Positions 25,412-32,190 of a DNA stretch of 32,190 nucleotides are shown piece by piece. A model generated the notes under the pieces. It was not told the DNA's origin. It did not search any database and saw only the letters and a list, made by a program, of their open reading frames with translations. Numbering within the stretch: the first letter of the stretch is position 1; every line of letters starts with the position of its first letter. The position numbers and the translations under genes are program-made. The DNA comes from an uncultured Eubacteriales bacterium (GTDB lineage: Bacteria > Bacillota > Clostridia > Oscillospirales > Oscillospiraceae), in contig URAM01000025.1 of assembly GCA_900545815.1 (NCBI GenBank), positions 1 through 32,190 on the forward strand, in the 5' to 3' direction.

Positions 25412-26434
25412 TTAGGTTTGTGCCGGTTGATGGGGTGGTTTCGGCTGTTTTTCCTGCTGCTTCTGCGCCCGTTTGGCTCGATCCGCTTTGACCATGCGAT
25501 CAAATTGCTCTGCGCAGGTGTCCCAGCTGTGATACGCACTGTCCTGCCGGTGGTCTGTAAAAATGCCTTTGTCCGCCAGGTAGCCCCCCAGGTAGGTGGT
25601 CACCTTTTGGGCGCCGTTATAGTTCAGGTGATCCCCCTTGTCCTTGCTGTCCGTCTGCCAGTCAATGGGCACCTGTTCCCGAAGCATATTCAGATCCACA
25701 TACTCCACACCCAGCTCTTCCGCCAGTTTGGAAACGCCGTTGTGGCGCTTGGCGTTCCAGTTCTTGGTGCTGGGTGTGCTGAGCAGGATGAGTTGAGCAT
25801 CGTGCTCTGCGCAGAGCTGGGCGATACGCTTCACATAGCGCCGATTCTTGGCGTTCACATGCTCCGCCTTGTCCGACGGCTTCATGTACTTGGACGTGGA
25901 CGCGCTCTTGACGTTGGTGCGATACCAATACCCCTTGTTGACCTCCATGTGGTTGTAGTTCACCGTGAAGTCAAAGTCCCGCAGGGTCAAGCTCTTCCAG
26001 CGGTTGTGGTAGCGGAAGACGGGCAGCCATTCCTCCAGGCGATGTCGGAGGGAGAACTGGAAGGAGATCTTACGATAGAGCGCGTTCGTCTCCAAAAGGA
26101 CGATCTTAGGGGACTGGCAGGAGAACGCCTGCTTGAGCAGCTCCTCCGAGTAGCACAGACGCTGGGCATGGCTGCCGCAGACGTAGGAGGTGATGCCCTG
26201 CTGCTGCCACATCTGGGTGGGGATGATGGAGCTGTAGCTCTCGCTGTCCCCCAGCACCAACACATCAATGCTGTTTTTCGGTTCACCCCAGAAGCCCACC
26301 GCAGTGGGATCCTTCATCCCCGCTTCCTGGGAGTTGTTCTTGGGGTTGACCAGAAAGGACAGCAGGATCAAAATGGCCAGCAATCCGGCCAGAAAAGCCA
26401 GGATCAGGCCAGTATATTTCAAAAAGCTGCGCAT
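25412..26434 (-). CDS. SGNH-family membrane-anchored protein (DltD/AlgX-like)
   Basis: A 340-residue protein with one N-terminal hydrophobic segment (about 8-29) and a long extracytoplasmic domain. Near residue 60 it has VLVLGDSESYSS, the GDS block of SGNH/GDSL hydrolases, and near residue 275 DKGDHLNYNGAQKV, the Asp-x-His block, so a Ser-His-Asp triad is plausible. The C-terminal tail is rich in K, Q and P. In the dlt and alginate systems an SGNH partner (DltD; AlgX or AlgJ) works with the MBOAT protein to move acyl groups onto an extracellular polymer. It is the last gene of the five-gene operon, 12 bases after the MBOAT gene, with AAGGAGG upstream. Acceptor polymer unknown. Confidence 0.8.
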   Translation of the reverse strand: MRSFLKYTGLILAFLAGLLAILILLSFLVNPKNNSQEAGMKDPTAVGFWGEPKNSIDVLVLGDSESYSSIIPTQMWQQQGITSYVCGSHAQRLCYSEELLKQAFSCQSPKIVLLETNALYRKISFQFSLRHRLEEWLPVFRYHNRWKSLTLRDFDFTVNYNHMEVNKGYWYRTNVKSASTSKYMKPSDKAEHVNAKNRRYVKRIAQLCAEHDAQLILLSTPSTKNWNAKRHNGVSKLAEELGVEYVDLNMLREQVPIDWQTDSKDKGDHLNYNGAQKVTTYLGGYLADKGIFTDHRQDSAYHSWDTCAEQFDRMVKADRAKRAQKQQEKQPKPPHQPAQT

Positions 26435-26446
26435 GGTCTGTCCTCC

Positions 26447-28081
26447 TTAAAAGTTCGCATAGATGGGACTGAGGGGGGTGTATCCCATGCCATAGGCGCC
26501 GAAGATGATGAGGAACAAGACCCAGGCGTACATCACCGCCCAGCGCGCTGCTATGTGCTGCTCCGCCAGCAGCTCCCGCACCACATAGCCTCGTTCATTG
26601 AGTATACTCACGCCCCACACCAGCACCAGCATGAAGCCTACGACCAGGAAATCAAGCCCATCGATACTCAGCTTGCCCAGGAGGGTGTAATTGATGGAGT
26701 CGAAGTGGAAATCGGTCACGATCTTGCCGAACATGGCAAGTCCCGCCCCCAGGCTGGTGGCACGGAAGAACAGTTCACCAATGATGACCAGGATGGTGGT
26801 GCGCACCATCTGGAACAGGCGATAGGGAAAGCTGTTGCTGTCCAGGTGCACCTTGGCAAAGAACCGGTTGGCCAATGGGGTGATCATGTTGCCGCCCAGG
26901 ATGAGGACAAAGTGGTACATTCCAAAAAAGACGTAGCTCCACGCCGCCCCGTGCCACAGGCCGTTGCTGAACCAGACGCAGAGGAGGGCGATGGAGCCGG
27001 CCACCAAAGGGCCGTAGTGGTTGCCCAGCTTCTTGCGGTACTTGCTGGTCATGGCCTTCATCCGTTTGGACATGGTGACTGGATAGAAGATGTAATCCTT
27101 GAACCAGGTGCCCAGGGTGATGTGCCAGCGTTTCCAGAACTCGGAGATGCTCTTGGAGAAGAAGGGGCGCTGGAAGTTCTCCGGCATTTTCACGCCAAAG
27201 ATCTCCGCCGTGCCCATGACCGCATCCATGGTGCCGGAAAAGTCCATATAGAGCTGGATGGTGTAGCACACGGCTGCAATGGCGATGACGCCGCCCTGGT
27301 ACTCGCCATAGTTGGTGAACACCGCAGTGATCATCAGGTTCAGCCGGTCGGCCACAATGAGCTTCTTGGTCAGGCCGTACAGGATGCGCAAAAAGCCGGA
27401 GGACAGATTCTGCCAGGTAATCGCCCCTACGTTCCAGAGCTGCTCCGCCGTGTCACTGTAGCGGCAGATGGGGCCTTCCACGATCTGGGGGAAGAAGCTC
27501 ATGAACAGCGCCAGGCGGCCAAAGTTGGTCTCCGCTGGGATGACCCCACGGTAGACGTCAACGGCATACGCTACGCCCTGGAGGGAGAAGAAAGAGATGC
27601 CGATGGGCAAAAGAAAATGAGGCACCTTCATCCGCACCCCAGCGCCCAAAGCGGCCAGGACTGCGTTGACATTAGCGGCAAAGAAACCGGAGTATTTCAG
27701 CACCAGCAGTCCGCCGATATGAAACAGGATGGCCAACAGCACCACCTTCCGCTGCCGCTTCTGGTACACCAGCTTCAGTGCCTTCCGCTCTGACCGCTCC
27801 ACCAGCTTCACCTGCGCCTTCTGCTCCTGCTGGATGGCGGTGAGCCGCTTGCCCACCCAGTACATGACCGCCGTGGATACCAGCAAATACACCGCCAGTC
27901 CCCCGCTGATGAGCCAAAAGAACCCATAACTGGCCGCCAGCAGCCACCAGCGCCGTCCTTTCTGAGGCAGGACGCTGTAGACCACCAGCACCACCGGCAG
28001 AAAGAGCACCAGGTAGAGGGGGGAAAAGTAGGAGGTCAATCCTGCTGCCTTACCAGGCAGGAGGATAGATGGGAGGGTCAT
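26447..28081 (-). CDS. MBOAT-family O-acyltransferase (DltB/AlgI-like)
   Basis: A 544-residue polytopic membrane protein with about ten or more hydrophobic segments. Family hallmarks are FMSFFPQIVEGPICRY (about 193-208), SISEFWKRWHITLGTWFKDYI (about 311-331, with His320) and NGLWHGAAW (about 373-381), in which His377 is the presumed catalytic histidine. DltB and AlgI channel acyl groups from a cytoplasmic carrier or CoA across the membrane to a polymer. The adjacent carrier protein points to a carrier-borne donor. Its ATG directly follows the carrier gene's TAA, with GAGGT inside that gene as ribosome binding site, so translation is coupled. Confidence 0.92.
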   Translation of the reverse strand: MTLPSILLPGKAAGLTSYFSPLYLVLFLPVVLVVYSVLPQKGRRWWLLAASYGFFWLISGGLAVYLLVSTAVMYWVGKRLTAIQQEQKAQVKLVERSERKALKLVYQKRQRKVVLLAILFHIGGLLVLKYSGFFAANVNAVLAALGAGVRMKVPHFLLPIGISFFSLQGVAYAVDVYRGVIPAETNFGRLALFMSFFPQIVEGPICRYSDTAEQLWNVGAITWQNLSSGFLRILYGLTKKLIVADRLNLMITAVFTNYGEYQGGVIAIAAVCYTIQLYMDFSGTMDAVMGTAEIFGVKMPENFQRPFFSKSISEFWKRWHITLGTWFKDYIFYPVTMSKRMKAMTSKYRKKLGNHYGPLVAGSIALLCVWFSNGLWHGAAWSYVFFGMYHFVLILGGNMITPLANRFFAKVHLDSNSFPYRLFQMVRTTILVIIGELFFRATSLGAGLAMFGKIVTDFHFDSINYTLLGKLSIDGLDFLVVGFMLVLVWGVSILNERGYVVRELLAEQHIAARWAVMYAWVLFLIIFGAYGMGYTPLSPIYANF

Positions 28082-28315
28082 TTAGTCTACCTCTTCCAGC
28101 CGCTGGATCATCTTCCACATGGCCTTTGCGGAGTTGAAGTTGGCGGGGATGATCTCCACGGCGGGGATGGTGATGTCATACTCATCCTCTAACTCCGCCA
28201 CCAGAGCGATGATGGACAAGGAGTCCAAAAAGTGCCCGTCGATGAGGGTTTCACATTCCTTGTAGTTCACGCCAGGCTGGATATCCTCCAAAATTTCGTA
28301 CAGTCTTTCCATCAT
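28082..28315 (-). CDS. Acyl/aminoacyl carrier protein (DltC-like)
   Basis: A 77-residue acidic protein with the carrier-protein fold. GHFLDSLSI (about 27-35) holds the DSL motif whose Ser32 would take the 4'-phosphopantetheine arm, and the following ELEDEYDITIP is typical helix II/III sequence. Size and charge resemble DltC. Between an adenylating enzyme and an MBOAT protein it should ferry the activated aminoacyl group as a thioester. The start ATG follows the PLP gene's TGA without a gap (AAAGGA 8 bases upstream). Confidence 0.9.
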   Translation of the reverse strand: MMERLYEILEDIQPGVNYKECETLIDGHFLDSLSIIALVAELEDEYDITIPAVEIIPANFNSAKAMWKMIQRLEEVD

Positions 28316-29503
28316 TCATACATCCTTTCCGTAATTTGGTTGATTCAAGGTGGCCGTATCAAATGCCTTCCGCACTTGGACGGCAGTGCCGTTTTCCAAC
28401 AGCAGGTAGACCGCCGGAATGTCACGGCTGAGGAACAAGGAGATGCCCTCGGTCATGCAATAGGCTCCGGCGTTTTCAAAAGCGAGCACGTCGCCCAGCG
28501 CCAAGTCGGGCAGCGGGCTTTGCTTGGTCATCACATCGTTCATGCTGCACAGGGATCCGCAGAGGTTCCACTGATCTGTGGCCGGCAGATGCTCCTTGCC
28601 GCACACATGGAAAAAGGGCTGCTTCATGGCCATGTGCTGGCCGAAATACACCAGGTGGTGCATCCCGCCGTCCACCAGGGCGTAGTTCTGCTCCTGGTTC
28701 CGCTTCAAGTCCACAATGTGGGTGTAGTAGGTGCCGCAGGAAGCGGCGATGCTGCGCCCCAGCTCCAAGGTGATCTTGGGGTGGTGGGTCATGTCGTGCA
28801 GCAGCTCCGAGAAGCCAGCCAGCAGTTCCGCCTCGTCTAGCTCATCCGACTGGAAGTAGTTCACCGGAAATCCAGGGCCGTACTCCAGCTCCTGGGCAAC
28901 AAACCCATATTTTTCTTCCAGCAGGGTCAGCAGGTCGTCCAGCTTCCCCACCTCCCGTTTCAGCTTTTTCAGAGAGGTCTTTTGGGTGCCGGAGAAGAAC
29001 TGGATGCCCAATAAATCAACCTCCGGCGTCTCCCCTCTCCGGGCGACGATGGCTTCGATGTCCCCCTTGTTGATGCCGAACTGACTCCCATTGGTCAGCC
29101 GCAGCAGCAGGGGCAGGGTGCGGTCATACTGCTGCGCCAGCCGCCGGAACAGCTCGTACTGCTCCAGAGACTCCACCGTATAGATAGGGCTGAAATCGAG
29201 GTCAGCTACCATGGCCTCCATGACCTCCGGCGTCTTGTACACGCCGGAGATGACCATGTTCTCGCTGGGCACCCCCACTGCACGGCAGATCTCCGCCTCG
29301 CCGGGAGAGCAAACTTCAAAGCGGTGGATGGTGTCGATCAGCTCCTTGGTGATGAAGGTGTTGGCCTTCACCGCGTAGCACAGCACCACCTCCGGCGGCA
29401 GTGCCGCCTGCAAGTGGGCGATGCGGGCTTTGAGCTTTCCTATGTCAAAGACATAAAAGGCGGTTTTGTTCTCTTGTAACAGACGATTTAAAGCCTGATT
29501 CAC
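28316..29503 (-). CDS. PLP-dependent fold-type III decarboxylase (LysA/BtrK-like)
   Basis: A 395-residue enzyme of the diaminopimelate/ornithine decarboxylase superfamily. CYAVKANTF (residues 42-50) contains the Schiff-base Lys46. ELGRSIAASCGTY matches the EPGR phosphate-binding block. CGSLCSMNDVM matches the catalytic CxxxD block of LysA, and ENAGAYCMT the GAY tyrosine. It is therefore a probable amino-acid decarboxylase and not an alanine racemase. Relatives include BtrK, which decarboxylates glutamyl bound to a carrier protein in butirosin synthesis. Its placement, overlapping the adenylation gene by 4 bases and abutting the carrier gene, suggests that it acts on the activated or carrier-bound substrate or supplies the amino acid. 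The actual substrate is unknown. Confidence 0.88.
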   Translation of the reverse strand: MNQALNRLLQENKTAFYVFDIGKLKARIAHLQAALPPEVVLCYAVKANTFITKELIDTIHRFEVCSPGEAEICRAVGVPSENMVISGVYKTPEVMEAMVADLDFSPIYTVESLEQYELFRRLAQQYDRTLPLLLRLTNGSQFGINKGDIEAIVARRGETPEVDLLGIQFFSGTQKTSLKKLKREVGKLDDLLTLLEEKYGFVAQELEYGPGFPVNYFQSDELDEAELLAGFSELLHDMTHHPKITLELGRSIAASCGTYYTHIVDLKRNQEQNYALVDGGMHHLVYFGQHMAMKQPFFHVCGKEHLPATDQWNLCGSLCSMNDVMTKQSPLPDLALGDVLAFENAGAYCMTEGISLFLSRDIPAVYLLLENGTAVQVRKAFDTATLNQPNYGKDV

Positions 29504-31020
29504 TTTTTCTTTCCTCCTACCAGCGCTTCCAGCTGCTTACGATCAATTTTTCCGTTCTTGGTCAGGGGCATTTCCTCCACCTTCCGCAAAAATCCCGGGA
29601 TCATGAACACCGGCAGCGTGGCCTTCATGGCCTCGTGGAGCTGATCCTTCTCGATGGTGCCCACATAGAACCCCTTCAAGCGGGATTTTTTCTCATCGAA
29701 CAGGCAGCAGCACCGCTCCACCCCATCGATGGCGGAGATGGCGCGCTCGATTTCTTCCAGCTCGATGCGGTGCCCCATATATTTGATCTGAAAATCCTTC
29801 CGGCCGCTGAACACCAATTCCCCGTTCTCATCGTACCGCGCCAGGTCACCGGTGCGGTAGATGCGCTCCGGATAGCAGGGGTTCAACGGGTTCTGGACGA
29901 AGTGGGTGGTCGTCTGCTCCGGTGCGCAGTAGTAGCCCAGTGCCAGGGCAGTGCCGCGGACACACAGCTCGCCGATGGCGTCCGGCTGAGTGATCTTGTG
30001 GTTCTGCTCGTCCAGCAGGAACACATCCTCATTGGGAAAGTGCCTGCCAATGGGGATGCCGCCAGAATAGTCCCGCTCCGACTGCAAAATATGGTAGGTA
30101 CAGTTGCAGGTGATTTCCGTGGGGCCGTACAGGTTCACGAACATAGCCTCCGGCAGGTGCTCCCGCCAGCTGCGCAGGTGTTTCAAAGGCATCACTTCCC
30201 CGCTGAACAGCACCTTATTCACCGTGGTCGGGGTCTTGTAGTCCAAACCGTGGAAGGTGCTGACCAGACAGAGGGCGGAGACCGCCCAGATGAGGGTGGT
30301 CACCTGGTGGTCGCACAAAAAGTCCAGCAGCTGCACCGGTGCGGAGAACAGTCTCCGAGGGACGATGACCAAGGTTGCGCCGGTCTTGAGGGCAGAGTAG
30401 ATGTCCTTCACCGACACATCAAAATCGAAGGGCGCCTGGTTGGCGATGATGTCCCGTTCCGTGATATGGAACAGCTGGGTGAAGCAGTCGATGAAGTCCA
30501 CGATGCTCCGGTGACAGACCACGATGCCCTTAGGGGTACCGGTAGAGCCGGAGGTGAAGTTGATGTACACCGGGTCGGTGTCGATGGCGGCGTCCTGGGC
30601 GGCCGCCAGTGCGGCAGGGTTCTCCTCTGCCTCCCGCAGCTCCTCCACCGTGAGCAGCTCCGCCGTGGGGAAGATGTCTGCGGCGGCGTCCTTCAAATCG
30701 GCGCTGGTGACCACGATCTGTGCCTGGAGAACGGACTGGATCTGCTCCAGGCGGCTCTTGGGGAGCTCGGGGTTCAGGAGGGAGTAAAAACTTCCGGCAT
30801 AGAGGGTGCCGAAGAAAACGGTCAGGGCGTCCACGCCCTTCTCCATATAAACCATCACAGGAGTGCCCCGCTTCACCTTGGGTGCCAGGGCACTGGCAAT
30901 GCGTCGACTGGTGGTGCGCAATTCTTGGTAAGTACACTGCTGATGTTCATCGATGACCGCAGGCTTCTGCGGGTAGGTTGCTGCGCTCTCTTCCAAGTAG
31001 CGCAAAACGGTTGCTGCCAT
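29500..31020 (-). CDS. Amino-acid adenylating enzyme (DltA-like, ANL superfamily)
   Basis: A 506-residue stand-alone adenylation protein, DltA-sized. Core motifs are YINFTSGSTGTPKGIVV (A3), APFDFDVSVKDIY (A4, aligned to the FDLSVMDLY of DltA), NLYGPTEITCN (A5), YRTGDLARYDENGELVFSGR (A7/A8) and LTKNGKIDRKQL (A10 lysine). It should activate an amino acid with ATP and load it on the neighbouring carrier. The aspartate that anchors the substrate amino group is present, and a Cys aligned with the D-Ala pocket cysteine of DltA appears (LCL). The start is ATG 31020 with AAAGGAG 8 bases upstream; an in-frame extension to 31167 overlaps the promoter and is rejected. First gene of the operon. Confidence 0.9.
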   Translation of the reverse strand: MAATVLRYLEESAATYPQKPAVIDEHQQCTYQELRTTSRRIASALAPKVKRGTPVMVYMEKGVDALTVFFGTLYAGSFYSLLNPELPKSRLEQIQSVLQAQIVVTSADLKDAAADIFPTAELLTVEELREAEENPAALAAAQDAAIDTDPVYINFTSGSTGTPKGIVVCHRSIVDFIDCFTQLFHITERDIIANQAPFDFDVSVKDIYSALKTGATLVIVPRRLFSAPVQLLDFLCDHQVTTLIWAVSALCLVSTFHGLDYKTPTTVNKVLFSGEVMPLKHLRSWREHLPEAMFVNLYGPTEITCNCTYHILQSERDYSGGIPIGRHFPNEDVFLLDEQNHKITQPDAIGELCVRGTALALGYYCAPEQTTTHFVQNPLNPCYPERIYRTGDLARYDENGELVFSGRKDFQIKYMGHRIELEEIERAISAIDGVERCCCLFDEKKSRLKGFYVGTIEKDQLHEAMKATLPVFMIPGFLRKVEEMPLTKNGKIDRKQLEALVGGKKK

Positions 31021-31080
31021 GGAAAGCTCCTTTCTGCTGTGCTTTGAGAAGCTGTTTTGCATCTTTGATTGGCATTGTCC

Positions 31081-31129
31081 ATTATAGGGAGAAATTCTTA
31101 AGAAGTTGCCAGCAAACAGTTTAAGAATT
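31081..31129 (-). promoter_or_regulatory. Promoter of the dlt-like operon with inverted repeat over the -35 region
   Basis: TATAAT on the minus strand (31086-31081) lies 60 bases upstream of the adenylation gene, but no good -35 hexamer is found at 16-18 bases. Around that position is an inverted repeat, AATTCTTAA (31093-31101) and TTAAGAATT (31121-31129), suggesting a regulator-dependent promoter. Confidence 0.5.
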
Positions 31130-31140
31130 CCGAAAGCACT

Positions 31141-31193
31141 GTTTACAATCCCCACTGGAATTGTCACAATTTGATGTAAACGGTGACAATTCC
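31141..31193. promoter_or_regulatory. Interleaved inverted repeats upstream of the dlt-like operon
   Basis: GGAATTGTCAC (31157-31167) and GTGACAATTCC (31183-31193) are perfect 11-base arms with a 15-base spacer. Interleaved with them are GTTTACA (31141-31147) and TGTAAAC (31175-31181). The arrangement suits either two operators or two mutually exclusive RNA hairpins. Confidence 0.55.
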
Positions 31194-31254
31194 GTGAAAA
31201 AGTACCCTCAATCGGTACATTTGGCTAAGAAACCATCGTTTTCCACTTCACCCT

Positions 31255-31291
31255 TATAGAAAAAGAACAATCGAAGCCATCCTTCGATTGT
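31255..31291 (-). terminator. Terminator-like hairpin between the rRNA and dlt-like operons
   Basis: ACAATCGAAG-GATGG-CTTCGATTGT (minus strand, 31291-31267) is followed by TCTTTTTC. It would stop leftward transcripts coming from the rRNA operon or from the promoter at 31324-31352. The rest of 31021-31437 holds only regulatory signals and no gene that I can support. Confidence 0.65.
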
Positions 31292-31323
31292 CTTTCACTA
31301 AGCCATCTCAAGTGATTGGCATT

Positions 31324-31352
31324 ATTATACCAGGTTTCCGTCTCTTTGGCAA
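31324..31352 (-). promoter_or_regulatory. Isolated sigma-A-type promoter downstream of the 5S terminator
   Basis: On the minus strand TTGCCA (31352-31347) and TATAAT (31329-31324) are 17 bases apart. Initiation near 31317 would give an RNA of about 60 bases before the hairpin at 31291-31267, or a leader for the dlt-like operon if read through. Confidence 0.5.
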
Positions 31353-31390
31353 TGGGAACCGTTGCTGCGCCCAGAAATTGCTTTTTCTTT

Positions 31391-31430
31391 GGCAAAAAGA
31401 AAACCCCTCAACCAGTCTCCCGGTTGAGGG
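31391..31430 (-). terminator. Terminator of the 5S rRNA transcript
   Basis: A CCCTCAACC/GGTTGAGGG stem (31422-31430 with 31405-31413) is followed on the minus strand by GTTTTCTTTTT. It lies 8 bases after the 5S 3' end. Confidence 0.8.
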
Positions 31431-31437
31431 TATTCAT

Positions 31438-31552
31438 GTTGGCACTACCAATTTTCCCGGGCCGTCGCCAGCCAAGTATCGTAGGCGCAGGTGAGCTTAA
31501 CTTCTGTGTTCGGTATGGGAACAGGTGGACCCTCACCGCAATCAGCACCAAC
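31438..31552 (-). rRNA. rrf: 5S ribosomal RNA
   Basis: The minus strand contains the conserved 5S core CCCATACCGAACACAGAAG followed by TTAAGCTC and CCTACGATACTTGG. The ends pair (GTTGGTGCTG...TAGTGCCAAC), which sets the length at about 115 bases; the exact termini are estimates. It is preceded by its own promoter (31597-31625) and followed by a terminator. Confidence 0.93.
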
Positions 31553-31596
31553 TTTATTCAACTTTCTTTTATCGAGTCTCGCTCGTTCGTGTGTCT

Positions 31597-31625
31597 ACTA
31601 TACCACACTCCCGAACCTCTGTCAA
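31597..31625 (-). promoter_or_regulatory. Consensus promoter directly upstream of 5S rRNA
   Basis: On the minus strand TTGACA (31625-31620), a 17-base spacer and TATAGT (31602-31597) lie between the tRNA-Glu 3' end and the 5S gene. The -35 element begins 1 base after the tRNA's encoded CCA. Confidence 0.75.
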
Positions 31626-31626
31626 C

Positions 31627-31701
31627 TGGTGACCCGTACCGGATTTGAACCGATGTTAACGGCGTGAGAGGCCGCTGTCTTAACCACTTGACCAACGGGC
31701 C
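31627..31701 (-). tRNA. tRNA-Glu (anticodon CUC)
   Basis: A full cloverleaf is readable on the minus strand: acceptor GGCCCGT/ACGGGTC, anticodon stem GCGGC/GCCGT around the loop CTCTCAC with anticodon CTC, T-loop TTCAAAT, discriminator A and encoded CCA. It is separated from tRNA-Lys by a single base. Confidence 0.93.
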
Positions 31702-31702
31702 A

Positions 31703-31778
31703 TGGTGCGCCATCGGGGACTCGAACCCAGGGCCCACTGATTAAGAGTCAGTTGCTCTACCAACTGAGCTAATGGCGC
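31703..31778 (-). tRNA. tRNA-Lys (anticodon CUU)
   Basis: The cloverleaf on the minus strand has acceptor GCGCCAT/ATGGCGC, D-arm GCTCAGTTGGTAGAGC, anticodon stem ACTGA/TCAGT around CTCTTAA with anticodon CTT, T-loop TTCGAGT, discriminator A and encoded CCA. The T-stem (CTGGG/CCCCG) contains one T-C mismatch. Confidence 0.93.
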
Positions 31779-31869
31779 ATTTTTCAAAGGCTTGCACCCT
31801 CAAAACTGAACAATGCTGCAATCTTCTATCATTTCTCAATCCGCAACTCGAAGCCTGCCTTCTTCTGTA

Positions 31870-32190
<321 letters not shown>

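Noticed and set aside
25265..27793. An 842-codon open frame on the plus strand opposite the MBOAT and SGNH genes.
   Set aside because: It is rich in Q, H, V and G with no recognisable domain and lies antisense to two genes with clear family motifs and ribosome binding sites; it is a high-GC shadow frame.
28316..29503. Reading the PLP enzyme as an alanine racemase feeding a normal dlt system.
   Set aside because: The sequence has the EPGR-like, CxxxD and GAY blocks of the LysA/ornithine decarboxylase family, and its length and order of motifs do not match alanine racemase.

Overview
This window looks like a chromosomal segment of a GC-rich Gram-positive anaerobe of the Clostridia, most likely an Oscillospiraceae/Ruminococcaceae-type gut bacterium. 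Supporting evidence: sporulation genes (yqfC, yqfD, ylbJ, a PdaB-like deacetylase, spo0A), an oxygen-sensitive class III ribonucleotide reductase (nrdD-nrdG), the Firmicutes block yqfC-yqfD-phoH-ybeY-era-yqzL-recO, an HPr/Crh-type regulator, and strong AGGAGG-type ribosome binding sites. Species cannot be fixed from the sequence alone.

Layout. 1-12.3 kb is almost entirely minus-strand housekeeping. In transcription order: yqfC, yqfD, phoH, ybeY, era, yqzL (a 45-codon gene), recO, mutS2, an HPr-like gene with its own promoter and terminator, then uvrC-rsmD-coaD and a coiled-coil protein. A partial MutT-type Nudix gene and a DUF4830 gene lie divergently at the left edge. At 12.4-15.3 kb nrdD-nrdG reads rightward behind a promoter overlapped by NrdR-like boxes. 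At 15.3-18.2 kb there is a cluster of hairpins, then ylbJ, a small Cys-rich protein, a DUF378 membrane protein and a PdaB-like deacetylase. ylbJ and the deacetylase both have sigma-E-like upstream elements.

18.3-23.6 kb is a glycogen operon behind a near-consensus sigma-A promoter: a shortened branching-enzyme-like protein that has lost its GH13 catalytic residues, then glgC, glgD and glgA. Next comes spo0A on the minus strand, split by a one-base frameshift in the receiver domain. The receiver fragment's stop overlaps an ATG for the effector fragment (ATGA). A LUD-domain gene is divergent from it.

25.4-31.0 kb is the most unusual part: a five-gene, tightly coupled minus-strand operon. It encodes a DltA-like adenylating enzyme, a LysA/BtrK-like PLP fold-III decarboxylase, a carrier protein, an MBOAT O-acyltransferase and an SGNH-family membrane-anchored protein. 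It resembles a dlt (D-alanylation) operon with an amino-acid decarboxylase inserted between activation and carrier, which suggests decoration of a surface polymer with a non-standard aminoacyl group. Its upstream region carries several inverted repeats and a promoter-terminator unit.

31.4-32.2 kb is the 3' end of an rRNA operon on the minus strand. The order is 23S (partial), tRNA-Lys(CUU), tRNA-Glu(CUC), then a 5S gene that has its own consensus promoter. No CRISPR array, transposase, phage gene or replication origin was seen.
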